A stretch of DNA of 64,000 nucleotides from Rubrivivax sp. (lineage in GTDB: Bacteria > Pseudomonadota > Gammaproteobacteria > Burkholderiales > Burkholderiaceae_C): assembly GCA_027491255.1 (NCBI GenBank), contig JAIXWM010000085.1, positions 1 to 64,000 of the forward strand. Direction: 5' to 3'. Below, piece by piece: positions 47,356 through 56,199 of this stretch. A model generated the notes under the pieces. The model had not been told where the DNA came from. It saw nothing but the letters and a program-made list of their open reading frames with translations, and made no database searches. Positions within the stretch are counted from its first letter, which is position 1. The number at the start of each line of letters is the position of its first letter. The position numbers were made by a program, and so were the translations under genes.

Positions 47356-48210
47356 ATGGCCCCGCGGCAGGACGACGAACGGCAGTACTGGACGCAACAG
47401 CTGGAAGCGGCCTGGCGCTTCATGTTCGAGAGCATCCTGCCCTACCCCGTGGTCGAGTGCGGGCAGGCGCTGGTGGACCTGCCCTCGGCTGCCCGCGCGG
47501 CCGGGGTCGACGTCTATTTCGCCGACCAGCCCCATGTGCGCGGGCTGCCGCGGGTCTTCTGCCTGCGTGAGGGACAGATCCCCGGCTTCCTGGGCGCCGC
47601 GCGCGAAATGAACGCGCGCGGCTGGGCGCTGCGGATCGAGGACGGCTTTCGCTCGCGCGAGATGCAGAAATACCTCGGGCGCACGCCCGAGGTGTTCGAT
47701 TCGATCCTGGAGCGGGTGATGTGGGAACTCGGCGGCTGCGAGCCGTCGCCGGAGTTCATGTTCCGGCGCTGCTCGGCACTGGTGGCCACCGTGCCGAAGT
47801 TCGGCACCCACATGTCGGGCAGCGCCATCGATCTCTCGGTGGTGCTGCGCGACGCGCCCGACACGGAGGTGGACCGCGGCGCGCCCTACATCGACATGTC
47901 GGCGCGCACGCCGATGGATTCCCCCTACGTGTCAGCCCAGGCGCAGCACCACCGGCGCGAGATCACGGCCCTGATGGCGCGCCACGGTTTCGTGGCCTAT
48001 CCCTGGGAGTTCTGGCACTACTCCAGCGGCGACGCATACGACCAGTTCCTGCGGCAGACCGGCCGACCGGCGATCTACGGCCCGGTCGACTGGGATGCGG
48101 CCTCCGGCCGGCTGACGCCGATGGCCGATGCCACGCAGCCGTTGAACACCGACGAGGAAATCCGCGACGAGATCGCAGCCGCGCTGCAGCGGCGCGCGGC
48201 CGCTGCGTAA
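47356..48210 (+). CDS. D-alanyl-D-alanine dipeptidase-like (VanX/M15D) metallopeptidase
   Basis: 284 residues, no signal peptide. Zinc and catalytic motifs of family M15: EDGFRSREMQ (Arg of the substrate site), GTHMSGSAIDLSV (His and Asp ligands, HxxGxAxD) and YPWEFWHYS (catalytic Glu and third His). It should cut D-Ala-D-Ala or similar dipeptides in the cytoplasm. In Gram-negative bacteria such enzymes serve peptidoglycan turnover, not vancomycin resistance; no vanHA or vanRS genes are present. Convergent with htpG, 7 bases apart. Confidence 0.88.
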   Translation: MAPRQDDERQYWTQQLEAAWRFMFESILPYPVVECGQALVDLPSAARAAGVDVYFADQPHVRGLPRVFCLREGQIPGFLGAAREMNARGWALRIEDGFRSREMQKYLGRTPEVFDSILERVMWELGGCEPSPEFMFRRCSALVATVPKFGTHMSGSAIDLSVVLRDAPDTEVDRGAPYIDMSARTPMDSPYVSAQAQHHRREITALMARHGFVAYPWEFWHYSSGDAYDQFLRQTGRPAIYGPVDWDAASGRLTPMADATQPLNTDEEIRDEIAAALQRRAAAA

Positions 48211-48217
48211 ACCCGCT

Positions 48218-50086
48218 CTACGCCGTGAGCAGCCGCGTCATCCGCTGCACGTGCGCGGCCGGGTCCTCGAGCTGCCCGCCCTCGGCCAGCACGGCCTGGT
48301 CGAACAGCAGGTGGGCCAGATCGTCGAAGCGCGCGGCGTCGTCGAGACGCTTCACCAGCGCATGCGCCGGGTTGACCTCGAGGATGGGCTGGGCGGCGGG
48401 CGCCGACTGCCCCGCCTGCTTGAGCATCCGCGCCAGGTGCGCGCTCATCGCCCCGTCCTCCACCACCAGGCACGCCGGTGAATCGACGAGCCGGGTCGTG
48501 GTGCGCACGTCCTTGGCACGGTCCTTCAGCGCGGCCTGCAGCTTCTCCAGCACCGGCTTGAAGGCCTCGGCCGCTTCCTCGGCCTGCTTCTTCTCGGCCT
48601 CGTCCTGCAGTTTGCCGAGGTCGACCGCGCCCTTGGCCACGCTTTGCAAGGGCTTGCCGTCGAACTCGTACAGGTGGCTGAGCATCCACTCGTCCACCCG
48701 ATCGGTCAGCAACAGCACCTCGAGGCCCTTCTTGCGGAAAACCTCGAGCTGCGGGCTGCCCTTGGCTGCAGCCAGCGTTTCCGCGGTGATGTAGTAGACG
48801 GCTTCCTGGCCCTCCTTCATGCGGCCGACGTAGTCGGCGAAGGACACGCCCTCGTCGGCCTGCGTCGAGGCGAAGCGCAGCAGCTTGGCCAGGCGCTCCT
48901 GGTTGGCGAAGTCCTCGCCCACGCCCTCCTTCAGCACCGCGCCGAATTGCTTCCAGAACTCGGCGTACTTGTCCTTCTGGTTCTCGGCCACGTCCTCGAG
49001 CATCGACAGCACGCGCTTGGTCGAGCCCTCGCGAATGGCCTTGACGTCGCGGCTTTCCTGCAGCAGCTCGCGGCTGACGTTCAGCGGCAGGTCGGCCGAG
49101 TCGATCACACCCTTGACGAAGCGCAGGTACACCGGCATCAGCGCCTCGGCGTCGTCCATGATGAACACGCGCTTGACGTAGAGCTTGACGCCGCCGCGCT
49201 TGTCGCGGTTCCACAGATCGAACGGCGCCTTGGCCGGCACGTACAGCAGCTGCGTGTACTCGGTGCGGCCTTCGACGCGGTTGTGGGTGTAGGCCAGCGG
49301 GGCCTCGCTGTCGTAGGAGATCTGCTTGTAGAAGTCCTGGTACTCGGCGTCGGTGACGTCGCTCTTGCTGCGCGTCCACACCGCGGCGGCCTTGTTGACG
49401 GTCTCCCACTCGTCCTTGACGACCTGCTTCTTCGCCTCGGCGTCCCACTCCTCCTTCTTCATCAGGATGGGCAGCGAGATGTGATCGGAGTACTTCGAGA
49501 CGATGGACTTCAGCTTCCAGGTCGACAGGAACTCGGCCTCGTCGTCACGCAGGTGCAGGATGACGTCGGTGCCGCGCGCAGGCTTGGTGACGGCCTCGAC
49601 CTCGAAGTCGCCGGTGCCGGCGCTGCTCCAGCGCACGCCTTGGTCGGCGCTCAGGCCGGCGCGCCGCGTCTCCACCGTCATGCGTTCGGCAACGATGAAG
49701 CCCGAGTAGAAGCCCACACCGAACTGGCCGATCAGGTTGGCATCCTTCTTCTGATCGCCCGACAGGCGCGACATGAACTCGCGCGTGCCGCTCTTGGCAA
49801 TCGTGCCCAGGTGGGCCACGGCCTCGTCGGCGCTCATGCCGATGCCGTTGTCGCGGATCGTCAGCGTCTTGGCGTCGGCGTCGAAGAAGATGCGGATGTC
49901 CAGGTTGGGCTGGTCCTCGTACAACGCCGCGGCGTCCAGCGCCTCGAAACGCAGCTTGTCGCAGGCGTCGGAGGCGTTGGAGACCAGCTCGCGCAGGAAG
50001 ATCTCCTTGTTCGAGTACAGCGAGTGCGTGACGAGGTGCAGGATCTGCTGAACCTCGGCCTGGAAGGAATGGGTCTGCTTGCTCAT
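48218..50086 (-). CDS. htpG: Molecular chaperone HtpG (Hsp90)
   Basis: 622 residues from ATG 50086 ([12 protein letters not shown]), the usual HtpG size. N-terminal GHKL ATPase domain: [57 protein letters not shown]. Middle domain has the catalytic Arg segment [19 protein letters not shown]. The C-terminal dimerisation domain follows. ATP-driven chaperone of stress clients. No sigma-32 promoter could be defined in the 106-base gap upstream. Confidence 0.97.
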   Translation of the reverse strand: MSKQTHSFQAEVQQILHLVTHSLYSNKEIFLRELVSNASDACDKLRFEALDAAALYEDQPNLDIRIFFDADAKTLTIRDNGIGMSADEAVAHLGTIAKSGTREFMSRLSGDQKKDANLIGQFGVGFYSGFIVAERMTVETRRAGLSADQGVRWSSAGTGDFEVEAVTKPARGTDVILHLRDDEAEFLSTWKLKSIVSKYSDHISLPILMKKEEWDAEAKKQVVKDEWETVNKAAAVWTRSKSDVTDAEYQDFYKQISYDSEAPLAYTHNRVEGRTEYTQLLYVPAKAPFDLWNRDKRGGVKLYVKRVFIMDDAEALMPVYLRFVKGVIDSADLPLNVSRELLQESRDVKAIREGSTKRVLSMLEDVAENQKDKYAEFWKQFGAVLKEGVGEDFANQERLAKLLRFASTQADEGVSFADYVGRMKEGQEAVYYITAETLAAAKGSPQLEVFRKKGLEVLLLTDRVDEWMLSHLYEFDGKPLQSVAKGAVDLGKLQDEAEKKQAEEAAEAFKPVLEKLQAALKDRAKDVRTTTRLVDSPACLVVEDGAMSAHLARMLKQAGQSAPAAQPILEVNPAHALVKRLDDAARFDDLAHLLFDQAVLAEGGQLEDPAAHVQRMTRLLTA

Positions 50087-50192
50087 CGTCTTGTGCTCAG
50101 GGGAAGAGGCACCCGGCGCCACGGCGCCGCGGAAAGTCGAGAACTGGGGATGGGAGCGTTGAATTCAAGCCCGGGGCAGCCCGGGCGGGCTC

Positions 50193-50870
50193 TCAGCGAA
50201 TCTCGCGCGCCACGTCGGCGTCGAAATCGGCCCCGCCGCCGGCTCCTGCAGCCTCGACCCAATTCGGATAGGCGGCGCGGAACCCATCGATGATGCGCTG
50301 CAGCGGCACGTCATCGAAGCTGCCGTGCTGGGCGACGTATTCCATATGGCGCTGGCCGGTCTTGTCGAAGGGGTGGTAGAGCGAATCGGCCACACCGTCG
50401 AAATCCAGCGGCAGCAGCCCGAAGCGGTCGCACAGCTCGATGTTGAAGGCCGGCGTGCATTTGCGCCAGGCACCGTCCAGCCACAGTTCGACATAGCCGT
50501 GCCAGACGAAGATGTCGGTCTGCATCGTGCGGCGCAGGCGCTCGGTGCTCAGATGATTGCGTACATCGGCATAGCCCACGCGGGCGGGAATGCCGGCGGC
50601 ACGCGCGGCGGCGGCCAGCAGCGCAGCCTTGGTCACGCACCAGCCCACGCCAATGTCGATGACACCGCTGGCGCGCATTCCGGGCGGCGAAAGGTCGATG
50701 CGGTAGGGGTCGTAGCGGAAGCCGTCGCGCACGGCGTAGTACAGCGCCACGGCACGCTGCCGGCTGCTGCTGCCCGAGGCATGCCGGCGCGCGAAGTCCA
50801 CCACGGCGGGATGGTCGCTGTCCAGAAGCGCACCAGGCGCAAGGGTCGCGGGGGTGGGTTGGTCGCTCAT
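50193..50870 (-). CDS. Transglutaminase-like cysteine protein
   Basis: 225 residues from ATG 50870. Transglutaminase-like core with Cys-His-Asp triad candidates: GWCVTKAALLAAAARAAGIPARVGY (Cys), FVWHGYVELWLDGAWRKC (His) and the following Asp. The N-terminal DHPAVVDFARRHA segment fits the family. No signal peptide, so it is cytoplasmic. Such proteins act as peptidases or amidases; the target is unknown. Divergent from the IorAB-Sox operon. Confidence 0.85.
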   Translation of the reverse strand: MSDQPTPATLAPGALLDSDHPAVVDFARRHASGSSSRQRAVALYYAVRDGFRYDPYRIDLSPPGMRASGVIDIGVGWCVTKAALLAAAARAAGIPARVGYADVRNHLSTERLRRTMQTDIFVWHGYVELWLDGAWRKCTPAFNIELCDRFGLLPLDFDGVADSLYHPFDKTGQRHMEYVAQHGSFDDVPLQRIIDGFRAAYPNWVEAAGAGGGADFDADVAREIR

Positions 50871-51135
50871 GTCGTGGGTGCAGGGCCGGTCCGGCCCGGC
50901 CAAGTTCACCACCCGGATTGTCGGACACCGGGACCTGCGGGCTCGGGTCGGGCCCCGGCCATCCGCGACTGCGGTGGTCTCGAGCAAGCTCAGGCACCGG
51001 GAAAACCCGGAAGAAATGACCTCACTCGCCGCCAGGTTCAAATGAAAAATACTTGGCAGGCGAAGGCCTTCCATGCTCACATCCCCCTGATAGCAACACG
51101 GGCACCGCAGCCCACGCACCGAGGAGACCGCCCCC

Positions 51136-51633
51136 ATGCCCCAACTCCATGTCAACGGCCAGCTGCTGAACTACGAGGCAGAAGGCGACACCCCGCTGCT
51201 GTGGGTGCTGCGCGAACAGCTCGGCATGACCGGCACGAAGTACGGTTGCGGTGTCGCCCAGTGCGGCGCGTGCACCGTGCACATCGACGGCGCGCCGATC
51301 CGCTCCTGCGTCCTTCCTGCGGCTGCCGTGCAGCCGACGCAGAAGATCACGACCATCGAAGGCCTGTCACCCGATGGCAGCCACCCGGTGCAGAAGGCCT
51401 GGGCGGCGCTGGACGTACCGCAGTGCGGCTATTGCCAGAGCGGCATGATCATGGCTGCGGCGGCGCTGCTGAAGGACAAGCCCAAGCCCACCGACGCCGA
51501 CATCGACGACGCCATCACCAACATCTGCCGCTGCGGCACCTACAACCGGGTGCGCGCCGCGATCAAGGTGGCCGCGGGTGCCGAGCTCAAGTCGGCGGGT
51601 CTGGATATCGTTCACGTCACGAGGAGGGCCTGA
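51136..51633 (+). CDS. iorA: Isoquinoline-1-oxidoreductase alpha-type 2Fe-2S subunit
   Basis: 165 residues, no signal peptide. Plant-type 2Fe-2S cluster cysteines at 38, 43, 46 and 58 (CGVAQCGAC ... C), and the second cluster in CGYCQSG (about 97) and ICRCGTY (about 131). Electron-transfer subunit of a molybdenum hydroxylase. Start ATG 51136 has GAGGAG upstream. Two bases separate it from iorB, whose Tat signal would carry the folded pair out together. The 265-base gap before it contains a small hairpin (50997-51010) but no clear promoter. Confidence 0.93.
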   Translation: MPQLHVNGQLLNYEAEGDTPLLWVLREQLGMTGTKYGCGVAQCGACTVHIDGAPIRSCVLPAAAVQPTQKITTIEGLSPDGSHPVQKAWAALDVPQCGYCQSGMIMAAAALLKDKPKPTDADIDDAITNICRCGTYNRVRAAIKVAAGAELKSAGLDIVHVTRRA

Positions 51634-51635
51634 AC

Positions 51636-53876
51636 ATGAGCAAGCTCTACCAGGATGCATTCGAGGCGCAGGCGCGCAGCAGCGCCGGCGTCGCACCGGC
51701 CACCGGCATCAGCCGCAGGCGTTTCATCGGCAGTGCCGCTGCCGCCGGCTCCCTCGTCGTCGGTTTCCAGGTGTCGCTGCCGGCGCGCGCGCAGCAGGGC
51801 GCGGCCGCGTTACCGCCGGAGGTCAATGCCTGGGTCGTCGTCCAGCCCGACGAGCGCGTGATCATCCGCATCGCCCGCTCCGAGATGGGCCAGGGCACGC
51901 TGACCGGTCTGGCGCAGATGGTGGCCGAGGAACTGGAGTGCGACTGGGCCCGGGTCACCACCGAGTACCCCACGCCGGGCCAGAACCTCGCGCGCAACCG
52001 TGTCTGGGGCAACTTCTCCACCGGCGGCAGCCGCGGCATCCGCGAATCGCAGGACTACGTGCGCAAGGGCGGTGCCGCAGCGCGGATGATGCTGGTCCAG
52101 GCCGCGGCCAACGGCTGGGGCGTGCAGGCGGCCGAATGCCGTGTCGCCGCTGGCGTCATCACGCACCCCGGCTCGGGCCGCCGCACGACCTACGGTCAGG
52201 TGGCCGCGCCTGCAGCCAAACTGCCCGTGCCGGCGAACCCGGCGCTGAAGGATCCGAAGGACTGGAAACTCGTCGGTGCGCGCCTGGCCCGCCTCGACAC
52301 GGTGGAGAAGACCACCGGCGCCCTCGTCTACGGTGCCGACCTGAAGCTGCCCGGCATGCTGAACGCGGCGATCCGCGACTGCCCGGTCTTCGGCGGCAAG
52401 GTCCGCAGCTTCGATGCCGGCGCCATCGCGTCGCGCCCTGGCGTGCGCAAGGTATTGAAGGTGGGCGACAGCGCCGTGGCGGTCGTCGCCGACACCTGGT
52501 GGCGTGCCAAGACCGCACTCGATGCGCTGCCCATCGATTGGGATGTCGGACCCAACGCAGCCGTCCAGCAGGCGGCCATCGACGCGACGCTGAAGGCCGG
52601 TCTGGACGCCGCGGATGCCGCTGTCGGCAACCGCAACGGCGACGCGAAGGAGGTGATCGCCAAAGCCACGCGCAAGGTCGAGGCGGTGTACTCCTACCCG
52701 TTCCAGAACCACGCGACGATGGAGCCCATGAACGCCACCGCGGTCTGGACGCCCGAGCGTTGCGAGGTCTGGACGCCCACCCAGAACGGCGAGTCGGCGC
52801 TTGCGGCCACGGCCGCTGCCGCAGGGCTGCCCCCGGCGAAATGCGACGTCTACAAGCTGCCGCTGGGCGGGGGCTTCGGGCGCCGGGGCATGGCCGACTG
52901 GGTCACACAGGTGGTGCTGATCGCGCGCGAGATGCCGGGAACGCCCGTCAAGCTCCTGTGGACGCGTGAGGAGGACATGCAGCATGGGCGCTACCACCCG
53001 GTGACCCAGTGCAAGATGACCGCGGCGCTCGATGAGCAGGGTGAGGTCACGGCGATGCACATGCGCATCTCCGGGCAATCCATCCTCGCCGCCGTGTTCC
53101 CGCAGAACATCCGCAATGGCCTGGACCCGGTCGTCTTCCAGGGGCTGAACGCCGGCGGTGGCGAGGCCATGATCGGCTACAGCTTCCCGCACCTGCTCAT
53201 CGACCACGCGATGCGCAACCCGCACGTGCCGCCAGGCTTCTGGCGCGGGGTCAACCTGAACCAGAATGCGCTCTACCTCGAGTGCTTCATCGACGAGATC
53301 GCGCACGCGACGAAGCAGGATCCGCTCGCGCTGCGGCGCAAGCTGATGGCGCGTCACCCCAAGCATCTGGCGGTGCTGAACGCAGTGGCCGAGCGCGCTG
53401 GCTGGGGACAACCCGCCCCCGACGTCGGCGGCCTGAAGGTCTACCGTGGGCTGTCGCAGACCCACGGCTTCGGCAGCTACGTCGCCGCCTGCGCCGAGGT
53501 CTCGGTCACGGCCGACGGCGAGTTGAAAATCCACCGCATCGTCGCCGCCACCGACTGCGGCTACGCCGTCAATCCGCAGCAGATCGAAGCCCAGATCGAG
53601 GGCTCCTTCGTCTATGGACTGGGCGCGATGCTGTTCCAGGCCTGCACCGTCAAGGACGGCGCGATCGAGCAGAAGAACTTCGACACCTACCCCTGCCTGA
53701 AGATCGCGCAGATGCCCAAGGTCGAGTCCATCGTCATGCCGTCGGGCGGCTTCTGGGGCGGTGTCGGCGAGCCGACCATCGCCGTGGCAGCGCCCGCTGT
53801 GCTGAACGCGATCTTCGCCGCCACCGGCAAGCGCGTCCGCGACATGCCACTGAGCAGGCACAGTCTCAAGGCATGA
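51636..53876 (+). CDS. iorB: Isoquinoline-1-oxidoreductase beta-type molybdopterin subunit, Tat-exported
   Basis: 746 residues from ATG 51636 (GAGGAGG upstream). Twin-arginine signal SRRRFIG at 26-32 followed by an Ala-rich core ending ARAQ, so it acts in the periplasm. Xanthine-oxidase-family molybdenum domain: EMGQGTLTGLAQM, LGGGFGRRGMADW, and the C-terminal active-site Glu in WGGVGEPTIA. Single-chain Mo subunit without FAD, typical of IorB; electrons leave by the 2Fe-2S subunit to a cytochrome. IorB names isoquinoline, but family members oxidise many aldehydes and N-heterocycles. Its stop overlaps soxX (ATGA). Confidence 0.93.
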   Translation: MSKLYQDAFEAQARSSAGVAPATGISRRRFIGSAAAAGSLVVGFQVSLPARAQQGAAALPPEVNAWVVVQPDERVIIRIARSEMGQGTLTGLAQMVAEELECDWARVTTEYPTPGQNLARNRVWGNFSTGGSRGIRESQDYVRKGGAAARMMLVQAAANGWGVQAAECRVAAGVITHPGSGRRTTYGQVAAPAAKLPVPANPALKDPKDWKLVGARLARLDTVEKTTGALVYGADLKLPGMLNAAIRDCPVFGGKVRSFDAGAIASRPGVRKVLKVGDSAVAVVADTWWRAKTALDALPIDWDVGPNAAVQQAAIDATLKAGLDAADAAVGNRNGDAKEVIAKATRKVEAVYSYPFQNHATMEPMNATAVWTPERCEVWTPTQNGESALAATAAAAGLPPAKCDVYKLPLGGGFGRRGMADWVTQVVLIAREMPGTPVKLLWTREEDMQHGRYHPVTQCKMTAALDEQGEVTAMHMRISGQSILAAVFPQNIRNGLDPVVFQGLNAGGGEAMIGYSFPHLLIDHAMRNPHVPPGFWRGVNLNQNALYLECFIDEIAHATKQDPLALRRKLMARHPKHLAVLNAVAERAGWGQPAPDVGGLKVYRGLSQTHGFGSYVAACAEVSVTADGELKIHRIVAATDCGYAVNPQQIEAQIEGSFVYGLGAMLFQACTVKDGAIEQKNFDTYPCLKIAQMPKVESIVMPSGGFWGGVGEPTIAVAAPAVLNAIFAATGKRVRDMPLSRHSLKA

Positions 53877-54334
53877 GGCTGGGCGGGAGCCACGGCGCCG
53901 CAGGGGTCGCCCTGGCTCTTGGCATCGCCGCCACGGCGCCTGCGGCACGGGCTGCGGGCGTCGCACCTCACGAGGTCGAAGGCGACAGGATCGAGCAGCC
54001 TCTGCTCGGCCTGCGCGGCGACCCCGCCAGGGGCCGCGCCATCGTTGCCGACCGCCGCACCGGCCTGTGCCTGCTGTGCCACCAGGCCCCGTTGCCCGAG
54101 GAACGTTCGCAAGGCAACCTGTCGAGTGATCTGTCCGGCGCCGGGAGCCGCTGGACGGCGGCGCAGTTGCGGCTGCGCATCGTGGATGCGCGCTTACTGA
54201 ACCCGGCGTCGGTGATGCCGTCGTTTCACCGCACCGAGGGGCTGAGCCGCGTCAGCGCGGCTTGGCGTGGCCGTCCGATCCTGGACGCGCAGCAAGTGGA
54301 GGATGTCGTGGCTTACCTGGAGAGCTTGAAATGA
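53873..54334 (+). CDS. soxX: Sulfur-oxidation cytochrome SoxX
   Basis: 153 residues. Signal peptide to about residue 28 (ending ARAA). Single heme c motif CLLCH (Cys66), axial Met in NPASVMPSFH, and the SoxX line WTAAQLRLRIVDAR. With SoxA it forms the c-type cytochrome that couples sulfur compounds to the carrier SoxYZ. The ATG overlaps the iorB stop by four bases, an unusual coupling to a molybdenum hydroxylase. Its own stop overlaps soxY the same way. Confidence 0.9.
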   Translation: MRLGGSHGAAGVALALGIAATAPAARAAGVAPHEVEGDRIEQPLLGLRGDPARGRAIVADRRTGLCLLCHQAPLPEERSQGNLSSDLSGAGSRWTAAQLRLRIVDARLLNPASVMPSFHRTEGLSRVSAAWRGRPILDAQQVEDVVAYLESLK

Positions 54335-54843
54335 AACAGGCCGTCGCACCGCCCACAGACGGGCCACGAGCCGCCGTGGCAATGTCTCGCCGAAAGTGTC
54401 TGATCGGTTCGGGACTCGCCCTGGTGGCCTGCGCGGTGCCGCCATCCGCCGCAGCAGCCTCGCCGGACCTGCGCGATTCGCCCCAGCTTCACGAGGCGCT
54501 CAGCCGCTTCGTCGGCGGCGCGGTGGTGCGTGAAGGTCGGGTCGAGTTCGACTTGGCGGAACTGGTGGAGAACGGCAACGCCGTTCCGGTGACCGTGTCC
54601 GTGGCGAGCCCGATGAGCGACAGCGACCACGTGGTCGCGATCGCCCTGTTCGCGGGCCGCAATCCGCTGCCCGAGGTCGCCGAATTCAAGCTCGGCCCGC
54701 GCGCCGGCCGCGCCCGCATCGCCACCCGCATCCGCCTGTCGACGTCGCAGCGCGTGATCGCCGCCGCAAGGCTTTCGGACGGCACCGTCTGGACGCGCAC
54801 CGTCGATGTCCTCGTGACTCTCGCGGCCTGCATCGAGGAGTGA
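54331..54843 (+). CDS. soxY: Sulfur carrier protein SoxY, atypical C-terminus
   Basis: 170 residues. Tat-type signal near MSRRKCLIGSGLALVACAV, then the SoxY Ig-like fold (LVENGNAVPVTVSVASPM, VVAIALFAGRNPLPEVAEFKLGPRAG, RLSTSQRVIAAARLSDGT). Classical SoxY ends in GGCGG, with the cysteine carrying the sulfur substrate; here the end is LVTLAACIEE, so the cysteine remains but the flexible glycines are replaced and two acidic residues follow. Overlaps soxX by four bases. Likely periplasmic with SoxZ; carrier activity uncertain. Confidence 0.85.
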   Translation: MKQAVAPPTDGPRAAVAMSRRKCLIGSGLALVACAVPPSAAAASPDLRDSPQLHEALSRFVGGAVVREGRVEFDLAELVENGNAVPVTVSVASPMSDSDHVVAIALFAGRNPLPEVAEFKLGPRAGRARIATRIRLSTSQRVIAAARLSDGTVWTRTVDVLVTLAACIEE

Positions 54844-54909
54844 GATGACCATGTCGAATCGCGTTCATCGCGGCCTACACGCAAACAGGCGCCGACCGGC
54901 GCAACAGCC

Positions 54910-55230
54910 ATGACCCGCGCCATCGTCACCCTGCCGCGACAAGCCCGCAAGGGCGAGGTGATCGAGGTCCGTGCGCTCGTCGCCCATCCGATGGAGACGG
55001 GGCACCGGCCCGACAGCGACGGGCGCGTCCTGCCGCGCAACATCATCCGCCGTTTCACCTGCCGCTATGACGGCCAGACCGTCTTCAGCGCCGACCTGCA
55101 CCCGGCCATCGCAGCCAATCCCCTGATCGTCTTCCACACCGTGGCCACCGTGACCGGCCCGCTGACCTGCACCTGGGAGGGCGACGGCGGCTTCGCTCAC
55201 GAGCACGTGGCGTCGCTGCAGGTGGTGTGA
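54910..55230 (+). CDS. soxZ: Sulfur carrier partner SoxZ
   Basis: 106 residues, no signal peptide (exported bound to SoxY). Family lines: LPRQARKGEVIEVRALVAHPMETGHRPD and NIIRRFTCRYDGQTVFSADLHPAIAANP. It forms the heterodimer that supports SoxY. Start ATG 54910 follows soxY by 66 bases. The end overlaps the soxA start (GTGA). Confidence 0.93.
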   Translation: MTRAIVTLPRQARKGEVIEVRALVAHPMETGHRPDSDGRVLPRNIIRRFTCRYDGQTVFSADLHPAIAANPLIVFHTVATVTGPLTCTWEGDGGFAHEHVASLQVV

Positions 55231-56102
55231 AAAGGGCCCGTTCGACGGACGTGGCGGCTGTGCATCGCGTGCCCTCCCAGGGGAGGCGTGTCGAGGTCTG
55301 CCAACGTCGCAGCCGACGGCCCACCGATCTGGCCCTGGCCCTGGCCACCACGTTGCTGGCCAGCTTGATGGCAATCCCCCGAGACGCAAGCGCACAGCCG
55401 CAAGGGCGCAGCGGCTACGACCTGATGAGCAGGGACCTGCAGGCCATGCAGCGCGACGACTCGCTCAACCCCGGGATGCTGTGGGTGCTCGAGGGCCAGG
55501 CGCTGTGGACCCGGCGCGAGAGCGCCGCAGGGCGCGCGTGCGCCGACTGCCACGGCGCCACCCCCGCGGAACAATTGCGCGGCACGGCGGCGACCTACCC
55601 GGCCTGGGATGCGCTGCTCGGCAAGCCGGTCTCACTGGGTGAGCGCATCGCGCAGTGCCGCACCCGCCACCAGGGGCTGGCGGCTTCCGCCCCCGGCGCA
55701 CAGGCACTGCTGGCCCTCGAGGCGGCGGTGGCCCACGCCTCCCGCAGCCTGCCCATGCGCCCACCGGACGACACGCGACTGACCCCGTGGCGCGAGCGTG
55801 GGCAGAAGCTGTGGCTGCAGCGACTCGGGCAACTCGACCTGTCATGCGCCCAATGCCATGACGAGCGTGCGGGCGGCCGCCTCGGCGGCGCCGTGATCCC
55901 CCCCGGCAACGCCGCAGGCTATCCCACATACCGGCTCGAATGGCAGGGGCTCGGCACGCTGCAGAGGCGCCTGCGCAACTGCATGACCGGCGTGCGCGCA
56001 GAGCCCTACGCCACAGGCTCCGACGAGATGCGGGCCCTGGAGGTCTACCTGGCCTGGCGCGACCGCGGCCTGGCGGTGGAAGTCCCGGCCGTGCGGCCTT
56101 GA
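55227..56102 (+). CDS. soxA: Diheme sulfur-oxidation cytochrome SoxA
   Basis: 291 residues from GTG 55227, overlapping the soxZ stop. A basic N-terminus and Leu/Ala core (about 33-55) serve as signal peptide, although the start could be one of several downstream GTGs. Two heme motifs are present, CADCH (Cys105) and CAQCH (Cys207), and the third landmark, the catalytic Cys of RNCMTGVRAEPY that becomes the persulfide ligand in SoxA. With SoxX it would load substrate on SoxYZ. Last of the coupled genes; no soxB or soxCD follows. Confidence 0.9.
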   Translation: MKRARSTDVAAVHRVPSQGRRVEVCQRRSRRPTDLALALATTLLASLMAIPRDASAQPQGRSGYDLMSRDLQAMQRDDSLNPGMLWVLEGQALWTRRESAAGRACADCHGATPAEQLRGTAATYPAWDALLGKPVSLGERIAQCRTRHQGLAASAPGAQALLALEAAVAHASRSLPMRPPDDTRLTPWRERGQKLWLQRLGQLDLSCAQCHDERAGGRLGGAVIPPGNAAGYPTYRLEWQGLGTLQRRLRNCMTGVRAEPYATGSDEMRALEVYLAWRDRGLAVEVPAVRP

Positions 56103-56199
56103 ATGCTGCCTGGGCCGCGGCCTTGAGTGCGGCCATTGGGGGCTGATCGCCGATTGCGCTTCGGGACATCCCCCCAGCCGGCGTGAAACAATCATTCTG

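Noticed and set aside
47356-48210. Vancomycin-resistance determinant
   Set aside because: Only the dipeptidase is present, with no vanH, vanA or regulators, in a Gram-negative context.
50325-51635. Long N-terminal extension of the iorB frame
   Set aside because: It runs opposite the transglutaminase gene and through iorA in another frame; the Tat signal and ribosome site fix the start at 51636.
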